From: Candidatus Gastranaerophilales bacterium
GTDB lineage: Bacteria > Cyanobacteriota > Vampirovibrionia > Gastranaerophilales > Gastranaerophilaceae
Length of the DNA: 63,539 bases
Assembly (NCBI GenBank): GCA_944324225.1
Contig: CALUVL010000012.1
Span: 1 to 63,539 of the forward strand
Direction of reading: 5' to 3'
Shown here one piece after another: positions 10,129 through 19,519 of the stretch (position 1 is the first letter of the stretch; each line of letters opens with the position of its first letter). The translations under genes and the position numbers were made by a program. The notes below the pieces were generated by a model. The model did no database searches, was not told where the DNA came from, and worked only from the letters and a program-made list of their open reading frames with translations.

Positions 10129-10240
10129 GACGAAGTCCGCTCCTACACATCGGTTAGATGTTAGTGAGAGCCGCTTTTAAAATAAATTAGAGAAACTTAA
10201 AAAAGACATGTATTAGCGCTTATGCCGGTACATGTCTTTT
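10129..10240. repeat. 112-bp direct repeat, copy 2, with terminator
   Basis: Second copy of the unit at 9984-10095, with the same length and the same ends. The 33 bp between the two copies is unrelated single-copy sequence. Confidence 0.85.
10201..10240 (+). terminator. nrdJ terminator, copy 2
   Basis: Same 12-bp stem as copy 1 (10201-10212 with 10229-10240), followed by one more T. Loop substitutions relative to copy 1 leave the stem intact. Confidence 0.75.
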
Positions 10241-10336
10241 TGTTATCCAATCCTTATTTTATTCTCTCCTATAGATACGTCATCTTGTGACAAAGCCAAA
10301 AGCTCCTGAAAATTTTAAAGCTAACAAATAAATAAA

Positions 10337-10514
10337 TTGCTGCTATAGCGGAGTGAGCAATAATTGCAAGCGAGACAAACTTTAAAGGCGGGTATTGTTT
10401 GAGCAAAGCGAGTTTACCCGCCTTGAGTCGAGTTGTGCAAATTATTATCGAACGAAAGCGTGCAGCTGGTTTTGTGAAACTTTTGCCACCAAAAGTTTCC
10501 CCGTCCGGAGGACA
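10337..10514. repeat. 178-nt structured dispersed repeat, copy B
   Basis: Second copy of the element at 3177-3354, with the same orientation and length. The GGCGGGTA...TACCCGCC hairpin and the final CCCGTCCGGAGGACA are identical. The middle stem reads GAAACTTTT / AAAAGTTTC around the same GCCACC loop, a compensatory change relative to copy A. The flanks of the two copies are unrelated. No credible gene lies in the 10241-10684 gap. Confidence 0.75.
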
Positions 10515-10627
10515 AAATAATTAAATTTATCAGACAATAAAAAAGAAAAGACAAAGAGGAAGCGTTTTTACAAAATGGATTTCTTTTTGTGTAAATATTC
10601 ATTAAGTTGCATTGGAATTTTAGCAAA

Positions 10628-10653
10628 AATTTTAAGCATTAATACTTTATATA
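10628..10653 (+). promoter_or_regulatory. ATACTTTATATA-type promoter-like element
   Basis: ATACTTTATATA at 10642-10653 ends 31 nt before the ATG at 10685. An AATTTT at 10628-10633 lies 8 nt upstream of it rather than the 11 nt seen at other members, so only the downstream half is a full match. Confidence 0.5.
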
Positions 10654-10684
10654 TATAAGGTAGTGTAAACAAAAGGGATTTATT

Positions 10685-11194
10685 ATGAAAGCACAAATGG
10701 TAAACACTCTTAATTCGTCGATTATCGGCGGAAATCTTGTTCAGGTTGATAACAAGAACAGGTATCATGTTACTGATAAAAACGGGCATAAAAAAGTTTT
10801 AACCCAGGATGAATTCAGAAAAAATCTTGCAAATAATGCGGATAAATTAAAAAACGGGGAAGATATTAAATTTAAAAAGCCGATGTCTTTCTGGCAGAAA
10901 GCAGGTCTTGCAATTTTGGGATTAGGCACTGTTGCAGGTGTAATTTACCGCAAAAATATTGCGGATTTCTTCAAGACTTCAAAAACTAAAGAAGTTTTAA
11001 CAAACATTGCCAACAGCGAGAGTGCCCAGACAATAAAAGCCACTGCTCAAAAAGCAAAATCTAAAGCGCAGGAAGCTGTCAAAAATCCGAAAGATACTCT
11101 TCACAAAATAGATGAAGCTGTTGCAAAAGGCACTGAAAAAGCAATTAACGGTTTTGCAAAAGTGGTAAATTTTTTCAGAGGCTTTAAAAAGTAA
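10685..11194 (+). CDS. Hypothetical small membrane-anchored protein
   Basis: 169 residues with no recognised family. The N-terminal ~75 residues are polar and charged (DNKNRYHVTDKNGHKKVLTQ). One hydrophobic segment, AGLAILGLGTVAGVIY, lies near residue 80. The C-terminal part is Lys/Ala-rich and probably helical or coiled-coil (TAQKAKSKAQEAVKNPKD), like LEA or apolipophorin-type helices. There is no cleavable signal peptide. It has an ATACTTTATATA element upstream and may belong to that gene group. It is followed after about 110 bp by uppS. Confidence 0.7.
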   Translation: MKAQMVNTLNSSIIGGNLVQVDNKNRYHVTDKNGHKKVLTQDEFRKNLANNADKLKNGEDIKFKKPMSFWQKAGLAILGLGTVAGVIYRKNIADFFKTSKTKEVLTNIANSESAQTIKATAQKAKSKAQEAVKNPKDTLHKIDEAVAKGTEKAINGFAKVVNFFRGFKK

Positions 11195-11302
11195 ATACCT
11201 TCATATAGTTACGAAAGGGCGGTGCATTTTAATTCATTAAAGTGTGCCGCTCTTTACTTATATATTACTTTCGGATATAATTGTCAGGCAGAGGTATTGA
11301 AG

Positions 11303-12043
11303 ATGTCACTTGCAGTAGCGGAACAAAGAATAAAAGATATAGTTAAGGAAACTAATTTAAAACATATTGCGATAATTATGGACGGGAACAGAAGATGGGC
11401 AAAAGCTCACAATCTTCCCTCAGCCTTCGGTCATAAGAAGGGTGTTGATGCACTTAAAGCTGCAATGAGAGCCTGTGATGATTTCGGTGTTAAATATTTG
11501 ACTGTATATGCTTTTTCGACTGAAAATTGGAACAGAAAACCAGAAGAAGTTGCATTTTTGATGGATTTGCTCGGGGTAACTCTTCAAAATGAGTTACAGG
11601 AAATGCACGAAAATAATGTTGTGATAAGTTTTATCGGCGACACAGGCAGATTGAGCGAAAAACTTCAAAAAATCTTAAATAATGCAGTTGAAACCACAAA
11701 AAACAATACAGGCGTAAACCTTCAAATAGCCTTTAATTATGGTGCACGTGATGAGATTGTTCATGCCGTTAAAAATATTTGTAGAAAAGTTCAATCAGGT
11801 GAAATTTCGGCTTCTGATATTACAGAAGATACAATTTCCGCCCACTTATACACCAAAAATATTCCGGATCCGGATTTATTAATCAGAACTGGCGGTGAAA
11901 TGCGGGTTTCTAATTATTTGTTATGGCAGATTGCTTATTCTGAGATTATAGTTACAAAAAGATACTGGCCTGAATTTGATAAAAATATGCTCTCAGAAGC
12001 GATTGAAGAGTTTTACGGCCGTCAAAGACGATACGGTAAATAA
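11303..12043 (+). CDS. uppS: Isoprenyl transferase (undecaprenyl diphosphate synthase)
   Basis: Cis-prenyltransferase that extends farnesyl diphosphate to undecaprenyl diphosphate, the lipid carrier for peptidoglycan and other envelope glycans. Visible motifs are AIIMDGNRRWA with the catalytic aspartate, FSTENWNRKPEEV, and the C-terminal DPDLLIRTGGEMRVSNYLLWQ. The 246 residues match the family. I place the start at ATG 11303, with GAGGT 7 nt upstream; the open frame extends 81 bp further 5' but that part is not family-like. The next gene, rdgB, begins 19 nt after the stop, suggesting an operon. Confidence 0.95.
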   Translation: MSLAVAEQRIKDIVKETNLKHIAIIMDGNRRWAKAHNLPSAFGHKKGVDALKAAMRACDDFGVKYLTVYAFSTENWNRKPEEVAFLMDLLGVTLQNELQEMHENNVVISFIGDTGRLSEKLQKILNNAVETTKNNTGVNLQIAFNYGARDEIVHAVKNICRKVQSGEISASDITEDTISAHLYTKNIPDPDLLIRTGGEMRVSNYLLWQIAYSEIIVTKRYWPEFDKNMLSEAIEEFYGRQRRYGK

Positions 12044-12062
12044 TAATTATAAAGGGAGTTTT

Positions 12063-12653
12063 ATGAAGATAATAATTGCAACCCAAAACCCGCACAAACT
12101 TGAAGAAATCAGAGAAATAGCACATCTTTATGGTATCATCGGGGTTGATTTTGAAGCGATAGATTCAAGTTTGGATTTTAATCCGGTTGAAGATGGCAAA
12201 ACTTTTGAAGAAAACTCTCTTATTAAAGCAAAAGAAGCAAATCGCCTGACACATACTTATACGATGGCGGATGATTCCGGACTTTGCGTTGATGCACTCG
12301 GTGGTTCTCCTGGAATTCATTCGGCAAGATATGCTGATACGGCGCAAAAAAGAATAGACAAACTTCTTGACGCTTTGAAGGGTGAAACAAACCGGAAAGC
12401 AAAATTTGTCTGCGCTATTACCTTGATTAATCCTTCGGGAGAAGTTGAATTCACTGCAAGAGGTGAATGTAAAGGCGAGATTGCTTTTACACAATCAGGA
12501 AGTCACGGATTCGGTTATGATCCTGTTTTTCTTGTTGAAGGAACTTCAAAAACAATGGCTGAAATGAGCGAGGATGAAAAAAATAAGATTTCGCACAGAA
12601 GCCTTGCTATGCAAAAATTGTTTGAATATATAAAAGAGATTATTAACAATTAA
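12063..12653 (+). CDS. rdgB: Non-canonical purine NTP pyrophosphatase (RdgB/HAM1)
   Basis: Hydrolyses ITP, dITP and XTP to the monophosphates, keeping deaminated purines out of nucleic acids. The N-terminal IIIATQNPHKLEEI is the family nucleotide-binding start. TMADDSGLCVDALGGSPGIHSARYA holds the catalytic acidic residues, and GSHGFGYDPVFLVEG and KISHRSLAM complete the signature. The 196 residues match the family. The ATG at 12063 has AAAGGGAG just upstream; an earlier in-frame start inside uppS is not needed. It is probably co-transcribed with uppS. Confidence 0.95.
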   Translation: MKIIIATQNPHKLEEIREIAHLYGIIGVDFEAIDSSLDFNPVEDGKTFEENSLIKAKEANRLTHTYTMADDSGLCVDALGGSPGIHSARYADTAQKRIDKLLDALKGETNRKAKFVCAITLINPSGEVEFTARGECKGEIAFTQSGSHGFGYDPVFLVEGTSKTMAEMSEDEKNKISHRSLAMQKLFEYIKEIINN

Positions 12654-12735
12654 AAGTAAGTTTGCTTCTGAATAATAATAAGTATTAATACATTTTTGTA
12701 AAAGTGTGTTGTTAATTAAATTTGGATAATTACGC

Positions 12736-12764
12736 AATTTTAGAAGGTAAAAATACTTTATATA
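12736..12764 (+). promoter_or_regulatory. AATTTT-N11-ATACTTTATATA promoter-like element
   Basis: AATTTT at 12736-12741, 11 nt, then ATACTTTATATA at 12753-12764. The second half ends 34 nt before the ATG at 12799. Read as a promoter, the TATATA is a -10 and AATTTT sits at a 17-nt spacing in the -35 place. It is a full member of the group. Confidence 0.6.
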
Positions 12765-12798
12765 AGTATGTTGGATGGGGAAACTGGCTGGAAAACAA

Positions 12799-13375
12799 AT
12801 GAATATAAAATTTTGCAGATATGTTTTAAATATAATTGGAAAAGCGTCAAAAACTTCAGTAAGACCTGCAATTAGGTTTGAAAAACTTGATGCAATGGGA
12901 ATCAATAATCCCTTATACAGGGGAAATTATTCTTAATAAAAAACTAAATTCTGGTATCATAAAGCCAATATTTTTGAAGAAATATTTAAGGCACGAACTT
13001 AAACATGCCGAGCAATTTCAGATAATGGCCCGGTATTGTGCAGGTAAAGCAAAAAGTACCGAAGAAGGACTTTGCCAATTTCGCAAAATGTTAGGCGAAA
13101 AATTGTATAATGATCCTTCAATAGGTTTTCTTGACAAAAAATATTATACCAGAGTAATAAATAGTGACGGCGTAATTACTGAAAATAATCCGCTATTTGA
13201 GAAGGCAGAAGCTTATATAAAAGCATTTAAAGAATATCCTGATATGTCTAAAGCTTTGGAAAAACAATCAGATCAAAGTTTTTGGGATTACATAATCAAT
13301 TTGTATAAGGTTAAAAAATCTTATAAAAGTAATCTGCTGGAAAAAGAGGCTGTGTCAGCCTCAAAAAATAAATAG
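12799..13375 (+). pseudogene. Frameshifted HExxH metalloprotease-like protein
   Basis: Two overlapping frames seem to form one broken gene. The first, from ATG 12799 (MNIKFCRYVLNIIGKASK), runs to MGINNPLYRG and stops at about 12936. The second, open from 12878 to 13375, continues as TGEIILNKKLNSGIIKP and contains RHELKHAEQF, an HExxH zinc-peptidase motif with the family-like downstream Ala-Glu-Gln. Joining them near 12917 needs a one-base correction. Alternatively, translation starts internally at ATG 12878 (165 residues), but that start has no ribosome binding site, and the promoter-like element lies ahead of 12799. No signal peptide is obvious. Confidence 0.55.
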
Positions 13376-13581
13376 CAATTAGCGGATTTTGCCATTTCAT
13401 TGTGAAATAAGCTAAAAGTAAATCTGAATAAGAATAAAATATAAGGATAAGCAAATTCTATTTATCCATGTAATTATATTGCTTTTTAAAATTCAGTTTT
13501 GTATAATTGAATTGTTGCAAAAACAACATAGTTTATTTAAAATATACATATATCCGATTTAAAAATGATTAGGGGACACCG

Positions 13582-14769
13582 ATGAAGAAAACAATTTTTA
13601 TAATATTAGCGGTATTATTACTTGCGATTATCGCAAGATATGGTGTAACAGTTTATGATAATATTAAAACCGGAAAAGCAATGAGAAATAAACCGGCACC
13701 GCAGGTTGTAGCTGAAGAAATACAGGAAAGAAGCATTATAAGAACTTACGATGCTCCGGGGCGTGTTGTTGCCAAATACAGGGTAGATGTTCTTGCCCGT
13801 ATTTCAGGTTATCTTACAAAAAGCTACTTTAAGGAAGGCGATTTTGTAAAAGCAGGCCAGACATTGTTTCAGATAGAACCGACGGAGTTTTCAAATTCGG
13901 CAAAAATGGCAAGTGCGAATGTTGCAAACTTAAAAGCCCAGCTTGCTTATGCTGAAAAACAACTTGCAAGAGCGCAGGAGCTTGTAAAAAATGATTACAT
14001 TGCAAAATCAAGATATGATGAAATGCTTTCTCAGAGGGATTCTCTTAGAGCACAGCTTGCATCAGCCCAGGCAAGTTACAACGACAGCCAGCGTATAATG
14101 GGTTATACAATGGTAAAGTCCCCTGTAGACGGTCGTGTCGGGATTATAAATGTTACTGTTGGAAACTATGTAACACCGTCTTCAGGTGCATTAACAACGA
14201 TTAACAGTACAAACCCGATATATGTTACATTCCCGCTTGATTCAAACGATTATGCAATCCTTGCAAATTCTGATGCAGAGGCAAATTCTAACAGAAAAGT
14301 CGAATTATATCTTTCTAACGGTGAAAAATACAAATTTGACGGGGTTCAGGATTTTCAGGACAACAAAGTTGACCAGTCGACAGGTACAATTACAATGAGG
14401 GCAACTTTTCAGAACCCGAACAATGCTTTGATTCAGGGAGAATTTTTGACAGTAAAGCTTTATGCTAATAAACCTTCAAATATTCCTGTTGTTCCGCAGA
14501 CTGCAGTTCAGGAAAATCAGGCAGGTAAATATGTTTATAAGCTTGATGAAAATGATCTGCCACAGTTGACCTATATAAAAACTAAAGGTCAAAACGGAGA
14601 TAACTGGATTGTGGAAGAAGGGCTCAAAAAAGGCGACAGGATTATTACAGACGGACTTCAAAAGGTAGTTCCTGGCAAGCCTGTCACGATTGTTTCAAAA
14701 GAAGAAATGCAAAAAATTAAAAATTCAGAAAAGACATCTGATAATAAATCCGGACAGGAGACAAAATAA
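13582..14769 (+). CDS. RND efflux periplasmic adaptor (membrane fusion protein)
   Basis: Periplasmic link between the RND pump and outer-membrane channel of a tripartite multidrug exporter. The N-terminus is a hydrophobic anchor or signal segment (IFIILAVLLLAIIARYG). A lipoyl-like half follows (VDVLARISGYL...EGDFVKAGQTLFQIEP), then an alpha-helical hairpin around residues 105-160, the second lipoyl half (MVKSPVDGRVGIINVTVGNYV), a beta-barrel domain and a membrane-proximal domain ending GDRIITDGLQKVVPGKPV. The 395 residues match AcrA-type adaptors. AGGGGA precedes the ATG. TTGCTT-N17-TATAAT at about 13480-13508 may be the operon promoter. The pump gene begins 2 nt after the stop. Confidence 0.93.
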   Translation: MKKTIFIILAVLLLAIIARYGVTVYDNIKTGKAMRNKPAPQVVAEEIQERSIIRTYDAPGRVVAKYRVDVLARISGYLTKSYFKEGDFVKAGQTLFQIEPTEFSNSAKMASANVANLKAQLAYAEKQLARAQELVKNDYIAKSRYDEMLSQRDSLRAQLASAQASYNDSQRIMGYTMVKSPVDGRVGIINVTVGNYVTPSSGALTTINSTNPIYVTFPLDSNDYAILANSDAEANSNRKVELYLSNGEKYKFDGVQDFQDNKVDQSTGTITMRATFQNPNNALIQGEFLTVKLYANKPSNIPVVPQTAVQENQAGKYVYKLDENDLPQLTYIKTKGQNGDNWIVEEGLKKGDRIITDGLQKVVPGKPVTIVSKEEMQKIKNSEKTSDNKSGQETK

Positions 14770-14771
14770 CA

Positions 14772-17700
14772 ATGGCAGAAAATAATAACGGCAATCTTTT
14801 TATAAAAAGACCGAAACTTGCGATAGTAATATCACTGGCGATTATTCTGGCCGGCATGCTGATGATAAATATGCTGCCATTGGAAGAATATCCGTCAATT
14901 ACCCCTCCGCAGGTTGTAGTAACAGCGACTTATGCAGGCGCAAGTTCTGACGTTGTGGAAGCTACTGTTGCAGCTCCGATTGAGGCTCAGTTGAACGGTG
15001 TTGAAGATATGATTTATATGTCATCAACTTCTCAAAACGGTCAATATCAGCTTACTTTGTATTTTGAAATCGGGTCGGATCCTGATATGGCGGTTGTAAA
15101 CGTTCAGAACCAGCTTCAACTTGTTACTCCACGACTTCCGGAAGATGTTAGACGGTATGGACTTTCCGTTAAAAAATCTACAGGCGGCCCCGGTTTAATG
15201 ATGATTGCCGTAAACTCACCGACTCATACTTATGATTCTTTGTATATTGCCAACTATGCCTCAATTTATATAAAAGATGAACTTGCACGTATCAAAGGGG
15301 TTGGTAAAGTATCCGTATTTGGTTCGGCGGATTATTCAATGAGAATATGGCTTGACGCTGCAAAGATGGCAAATCTTGGAGTTTCGATAGCCGAAGTCAA
15401 CAATGCCATTCAATATCAGAATACACAAAGTCCTGCTGGTGATCTGGGTGTTGAACCCATGAAAAACAAGCAGATGATTAAGCTTACAATGCGTACAAAA
15501 GGCCGACTTCAGGATGTAGAAGAGTTTGAAGACATAATCGTCCGCTCAAAACCGGACGGTTCTCAAATAAGATTGAAAGATATCGCAAGGGTTGAACTGG
15601 GTGCTGAAAGCTATTCATACTTTTCTCGTATCGGCGGAAGAAATTCGGCAATCATTTCAATAAGCCAGCTTCCGGAAGCAAACGCTATTGACCTTTCAAA
15701 CAAAATCAGAAAGAAAATGGCTGAACTTTCAAAAGGTTTTCCTCAGGGTATCGAATACAAAATCGAGCGTGACGAAACCGACTTTGTGCGTGAATCAATC
15801 AAAGAAGTTATTAATGCAATCGGTTTGGCAATTGTGCTTGTCGGAATCGTAACTTATGTGTTTTTGGGAAGCGCACGTGCTGCATTAATCCCGTTCTGTG
15901 CAATTCCGGTTTCATTAATTGGCGTGTTTATATTTATGAATCTTCTCGGATTTTCAATAAACCTGTTGATTTTGTTCGCCCTGGTTCTTGCTGTCGGTCT
16001 GGTAGTTGACGATGCTATTGTTGTACTGGAAAATACCCAGCGCCACATTCAGGAAGGCAAGAACCCGAAAGATGCAACGGAAATTACCATGAAAGAGGTT
16101 TTCGGCGCTGTTCTTGCAACTTCACTTGTATTGATGGCGGTATTTGTGCCGGTATCTTTTATGGCAGGGATTACGGGGCAGATGTTCAGACAGTTTGCAC
16201 TGTGTATAGCCTCATCAATCGGGCTTTCAACACTAGTTGCATTAACTCTTGCACCTGCGCTTTGTGCAATGATTTTAAAATCAGGTGACGAGCACAGCCA
16301 CTTTGTTTTTATCCAAAAATTCGACGAATGGTTTAACAAAATTCGTGATAAATATCTTGTCGGAGCTAAATTCTTTATTGATTCTCCAAAATCTACTATT
16401 GTGACATTTATTCTTATAGTTATATTTATCGTATTTCTCGGGAAGTTAATTCCTCAGGGATTTTTGCCGACAGAAGACAAGGGTGCAATTTTCTCGCAAA
16501 TCCAGCTTCCTGACGGATCTTCAGCATCAAGAACCGATATTGTAGCAACGGAAATTGAAGAAAAAATACTTGCAATTCCGGGGGTGGAAAATACTATTAC
16601 ACTTGTCGGTTATTCCGGTGAAAATACGGCGCTTATTGTTGCAAGACTTGCGGATTGGTCCAAAAGAAAAGATAAAGAACTTTCGATGCAGAGTATAATG
16701 AGCAAGATGCAAAAAGAATTTTCTGATTATCCGTCAGCAAAAATAGCGGTATTTTCGCCGCCTTCAATTTCTGGTTTAGGTATGTTCGGCGGTTTTGAAT
16801 ATGAACTTCTGGACAAAGGCGACAGAACTCCGCAGGAGCTTTACGATGAAGCCGAAAAGCTTATAGCTGCGGCAAATAAAGATCCTGCATTTCAGCTTGT
16901 TTACACATCATTTACCGCAAATCTCCCGCAGCTGCTGATTAACGTAAATGCTGATAAAGCAATGGCACAAGGGGTTGAAATTTCTGAAATTTACAGTGCA
17001 CTTGCGGGTTATTTCGGAAAATCCTACGTAAATGACTTTAATAAATACGGACGTGTTTATCGTGTTTATCTTCAGGCAGATTCCGAGTTCAGAGAAAAGC
17101 CTGCTGATATTTATAAAATATTTGTCAAAAATAAATACGGAACGATGGTGCCATTGACTTCCGTAATAGATATTAAAGAAATCGTCGGGCCATATAGTTT
17201 AACAAGGTTCAATATGTATCCTGCGATTACCATAAACGGTATGACAAGGTCCGGTGTAAGTTCGGGTGAAGCTATAAAGATTATGGAAAGGATTTCGGAA
17301 GAAGTTCTGCCGGATGATATGGGCTTTGCCTGGTCAGGAAGTTCTCTGCAGGAACAGGAATCTTCCGGCCAGATCCTTCCGATTATTATAATGTCACTGG
17401 TATTTGTTTACCTGTTTCTTGTCGGGCTTTATGAAAGCTGGATGCTTCCGGTAGCCGTAATGCTTGTATCTCCTGTGGCATTGATGGGTGCATTGTTCTT
17501 CCAGTATGTGGCTGGAATGTTTGGAACATTTGCCGGATTGTCGCTTGATATATATGCGCAAATCGGGCTTGTTATGCTTATAGGCTTGTCTACAAAACAG
17601 GCAATTTTGATTATAGAGTTTGCAAAAGACGCACATGAGCAGGGTATGCCTTATAAAGAAGCAGCCTTGCAAGCAGCAAAACTCAGGTTCAGAGCTGTAA

Positions 17701-17933
17701 TGATGACAAATATTGCGTTCATCTTGGGGCTGCTGCCTCTGGTATTTGCAAAAGGCGCAGGTGCAGCAAGCCGAAATTCTGTCGGTATGACTGTGTTTGG
17801 CGGCATGATAGCAGTCGCTTTTATCGGAACATTCCTTGTGCCGGCATACTATGTTATTATTGAAGGATTTAAGGAATTTACTCACAATCTGGCTAAGCGC
17901 TATCGTGAAAGAAAAAATAAGGAAGCTTTATAA
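14772..17933 (+). CDS. RND multidrug efflux pump, HAE1 family (AcrB-like)
   Basis: Inner-membrane proton/drug antiporter of 1053 residues. It starts with the typical FIKRPKLAIVISLAIILAG first helix and MLPLEEYPSITPPQVVV. The proton relay aspartates lie in VGLVVDDAIVVLEN (near residue 410), and the matching lysine is in IGLSTKQAILIIEFAKD (near residue 940). Two sets of helices flank two large periplasmic porter/docking loops. Membership of the hydrophobe/amphiphile (HAE1) group rather than heavy-metal efflux follows from the PLEEYP and DDAIVVLEN signatures. It is translationally close to both neighbours (2 and 3 nt gaps). The substrates cannot be read from sequence. Confidence 0.95.
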   Translation: MAENNNGNLFIKRPKLAIVISLAIILAGMLMINMLPLEEYPSITPPQVVVTATYAGASSDVVEATVAAPIEAQLNGVEDMIYMSSTSQNGQYQLTLYFEIGSDPDMAVVNVQNQLQLVTPRLPEDVRRYGLSVKKSTGGPGLMMIAVNSPTHTYDSLYIANYASIYIKDELARIKGVGKVSVFGSADYSMRIWLDAAKMANLGVSIAEVNNAIQYQNTQSPAGDLGVEPMKNKQMIKLTMRTKGRLQDVEEFEDIIVRSKPDGSQIRLKDIARVELGAESYSYFSRIGGRNSAIISISQLPEANAIDLSNKIRKKMAELSKGFPQGIEYKIERDETDFVRESIKEVINAIGLAIVLVGIVTYVFLGSARAALIPFCAIPVSLIGVFIFMNLLGFSINLLILFALVLAVGLVVDDAIVVLENTQRHIQEGKNPKDATEITMKEVFGAVLATSLVLMAVFVPVSFMAGITGQMFRQFALCIASSIGLSTLVALTLAPALCAMILKSGDEHSHFVFIQKFDEWFNKIRDKYLVGAKFFIDSPKSTIVTFILIVIFIVFLGKLIPQGFLPTEDKGAIFSQIQLPDGSSASRTDIVATEIEEKILAIPGVENTITLVGYSGENTALIVARLADWSKRKDKELSMQSIMSKMQKEFSDYPSAKIAVFSPPSISGLGMFGGFEYELLDKGDRTPQELYDEAEKLIAAANKDPAFQLVYTSFTANLPQLLINVNADKAMAQGVEISEIYSALAGYFGKSYVNDFNKYGRVYRVYLQADSEFREKPADIYKIFVKNKYGTMVPLTSVIDIKEIVGPYSLTRFNMYPAITINGMTRSGVSSGEAIKIMERISEEVLPDDMGFAWSGSSLQEQESSGQILPIIIMSLVFVYLFLVGLYESWMLPVAVMLVSPVALMGALFFQYVAGMFGTFAGLSLDIYAQIGLVMLIGLSTKQAILIIEFAKDAHEQGMPYKEAALQAAKLRFRAVMMTNIAFILGLLPLVFAKGAGAASRNSVGMTVFGGMIAVAFIGTFLVPAYYVIIEGFKEFTHNLAKRYRERKNKEAL

Positions 17934-17936
17934 ATT

Positions 17937-19397
17937 ATGTTAAAACGAATAATGATAACGGTTTTAATATCACTTTTAGGGGCTTCGGCTTTTTCGCAGG
18001 AAGTCGCCCAAAAAGTCGGTAATACTATAAACCCCAAAGAGTTCCCGCATGCAGAAGAAGTTCTTCCTAAAAAAGTTGACGATAAAATTGTTATAGAAGG
18101 TTCAGTTGAAAAAAATATTGATCTTACACTTGAGAGATGTATTGAAATAGCACTAGGAAATAATCCGCAGATTAATGCAGCTTTTCATGATGTTCTTGCA
18201 TCTGATACAAGAATAAAGCAGGTCTGGTCGAATTATTTTCCGCAATTCAGCTGGCAGACAGGTTACACAAGAATCAAGCAGCTGCAGTTGTCTGACGTAT
18301 TCAACAGAAACTTGACTTTTAACTATTATATCCTCGGTCAAATAACCCTCCAGCAAATGCTTTATGACTTCGGGGTTACACAGAATCAGGCAACAATCAG
18401 AAAATTAGAATATGAAGGGCAAAAGTCAACATTGTCTGAAACAATTAACAATGTTGTGTATCAGACAAAAGATGCATATTTTAATCTGTTGTATTCTTAT
18501 GAGAATAAAAGGGTTGCTGAAACTACAGTTGCACAATACACAATGTTCTATGATCAGGCAAAGGCTTTTTATGAAATAGGTTTGAATCCGAAAGTTGACG
18601 TAACTATTGCAGAATCTAACCTGAGTAATGCAAAATTACAGTTAATTCAGGCAAGCAATGCTGTTAATCTTGCAATAGCAAGGTTAAATAATATCATGGG
18701 TGTTCCATTTATAGAGCCTTATGATGTGAAAGAACGATTGAGATATGAACCTGTTGATATCACACTTGAAAAGGCCGTAGAAATAGCCAGAGAATCAAGA
18801 CCGGACTTAAAGCTTGCTGAAACAAAGGTTGAGGCAGCAAAACAGACTCTCAAGCTGGTTAAAAAATCTTATTTCCCGACGTTATCAGTCGAAGGTCAGT
18901 TTCAGGTCGGCGGAAAAAACTTTACATCCAACTACGGTTACAATATCGGGGGTTACTTGAACTTTCCGACAATCAACGGTATGTTGATTAAAAACGAGAT
19001 TAAAGAGGCAAGATATCTTTATGACAAGGAAATCGCAAATGCTATAAATACCCAGAATCAGATTTTTCTTGAAATTCAGAACGCATACCTGACGCTTGTT
19101 GAAAAGAAAAATCAGATTCCTGTTGCGATTTTGCAGGTTAAGCAGGCAAAAGAAAATTACGAACTTTCTTATGGCAGATATCGTGTCGGAGAAGCCGACC
19201 CGATTGAATTAAAAGAGGCGCAGACAACCTATCAAACGGCACAGTTAAACTATTACAGCGCACTTTATCAGTATAATACAGCCAAGGCTTCTCTTGAAAA
19301 AGCAATAGGTAAAAATCTTGCAAGTCAGGCAGATGATGATATTGAACTTGAATTGGATATGGATACAAAAACATCTTTAAACAAGTCAGGACAGTAG
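17937..19397 (+). CDS. TolC-family outer membrane efflux protein
   Basis: Outer-membrane channel of the tripartite pump encoded by this operon. The signal peptide is MLKRIMITVLISLLGASAFS. Two OEP repeats follow: LTLERCIEIALGNNPQINA near residue 62, and ITLEKAVEIARESRPDLKLAETKVEAAK near residue 276. Long helical stretches end in SYGRYRVGEADPIELKEAQTTYQ, a TolC-family signature. 486 residues. A Gram-negative outer membrane is implied. It ends the operon about 50 bp before the next promoter-like element. Confidence 0.93.
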   Translation: MLKRIMITVLISLLGASAFSQEVAQKVGNTINPKEFPHAEEVLPKKVDDKIVIEGSVEKNIDLTLERCIEIALGNNPQINAAFHDVLASDTRIKQVWSNYFPQFSWQTGYTRIKQLQLSDVFNRNLTFNYYILGQITLQQMLYDFGVTQNQATIRKLEYEGQKSTLSETINNVVYQTKDAYFNLLYSYENKRVAETTVAQYTMFYDQAKAFYEIGLNPKVDVTIAESNLSNAKLQLIQASNAVNLAIARLNNIMGVPFIEPYDVKERLRYEPVDITLEKAVEIARESRPDLKLAETKVEAAKQTLKLVKKSYFPTLSVEGQFQVGGKNFTSNYGYNIGGYLNFPTINGMLIKNEIKEARYLYDKEIANAINTQNQIFLEIQNAYLTLVEKKNQIPVAILQVKQAKENYELSYGRYRVGEADPIELKEAQTTYQTAQLNYYSALYQYNTAKASLEKAIGKNLASQADDDIELELDMDTKTSLNKSGQ

Positions 19398-19445
19398 TTT
19401 CGGAGAATTGTTAAAATTTCTTAACATTATAAAATGCAAAAAGGC

Positions 19446-19474
19446 AATTTTTTAACTCTTATATACTTTATATA
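19446..19474 (+). promoter_or_regulatory. AATTTT-N11-ATACTTTATATA promoter-like element
   Basis: AATTTT at 19446-19451, 11 nt, ATACTTTATATA at 19463-19474, ending 45 nt before the ATG at 19520. Full match to the bipartite motif. Confidence 0.65.
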
Positions 19475-19519
19475 TATGTAAGAGATAAATAAAGAGAAGT
19501 TAAGAAAGAGAGCATAAAG

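Noticed and set aside
15854-17885. Several open frames opposite the RND pump gene
   Set aside because: They are antisense shadows of a well-conserved gene with no ribosome binding sites.
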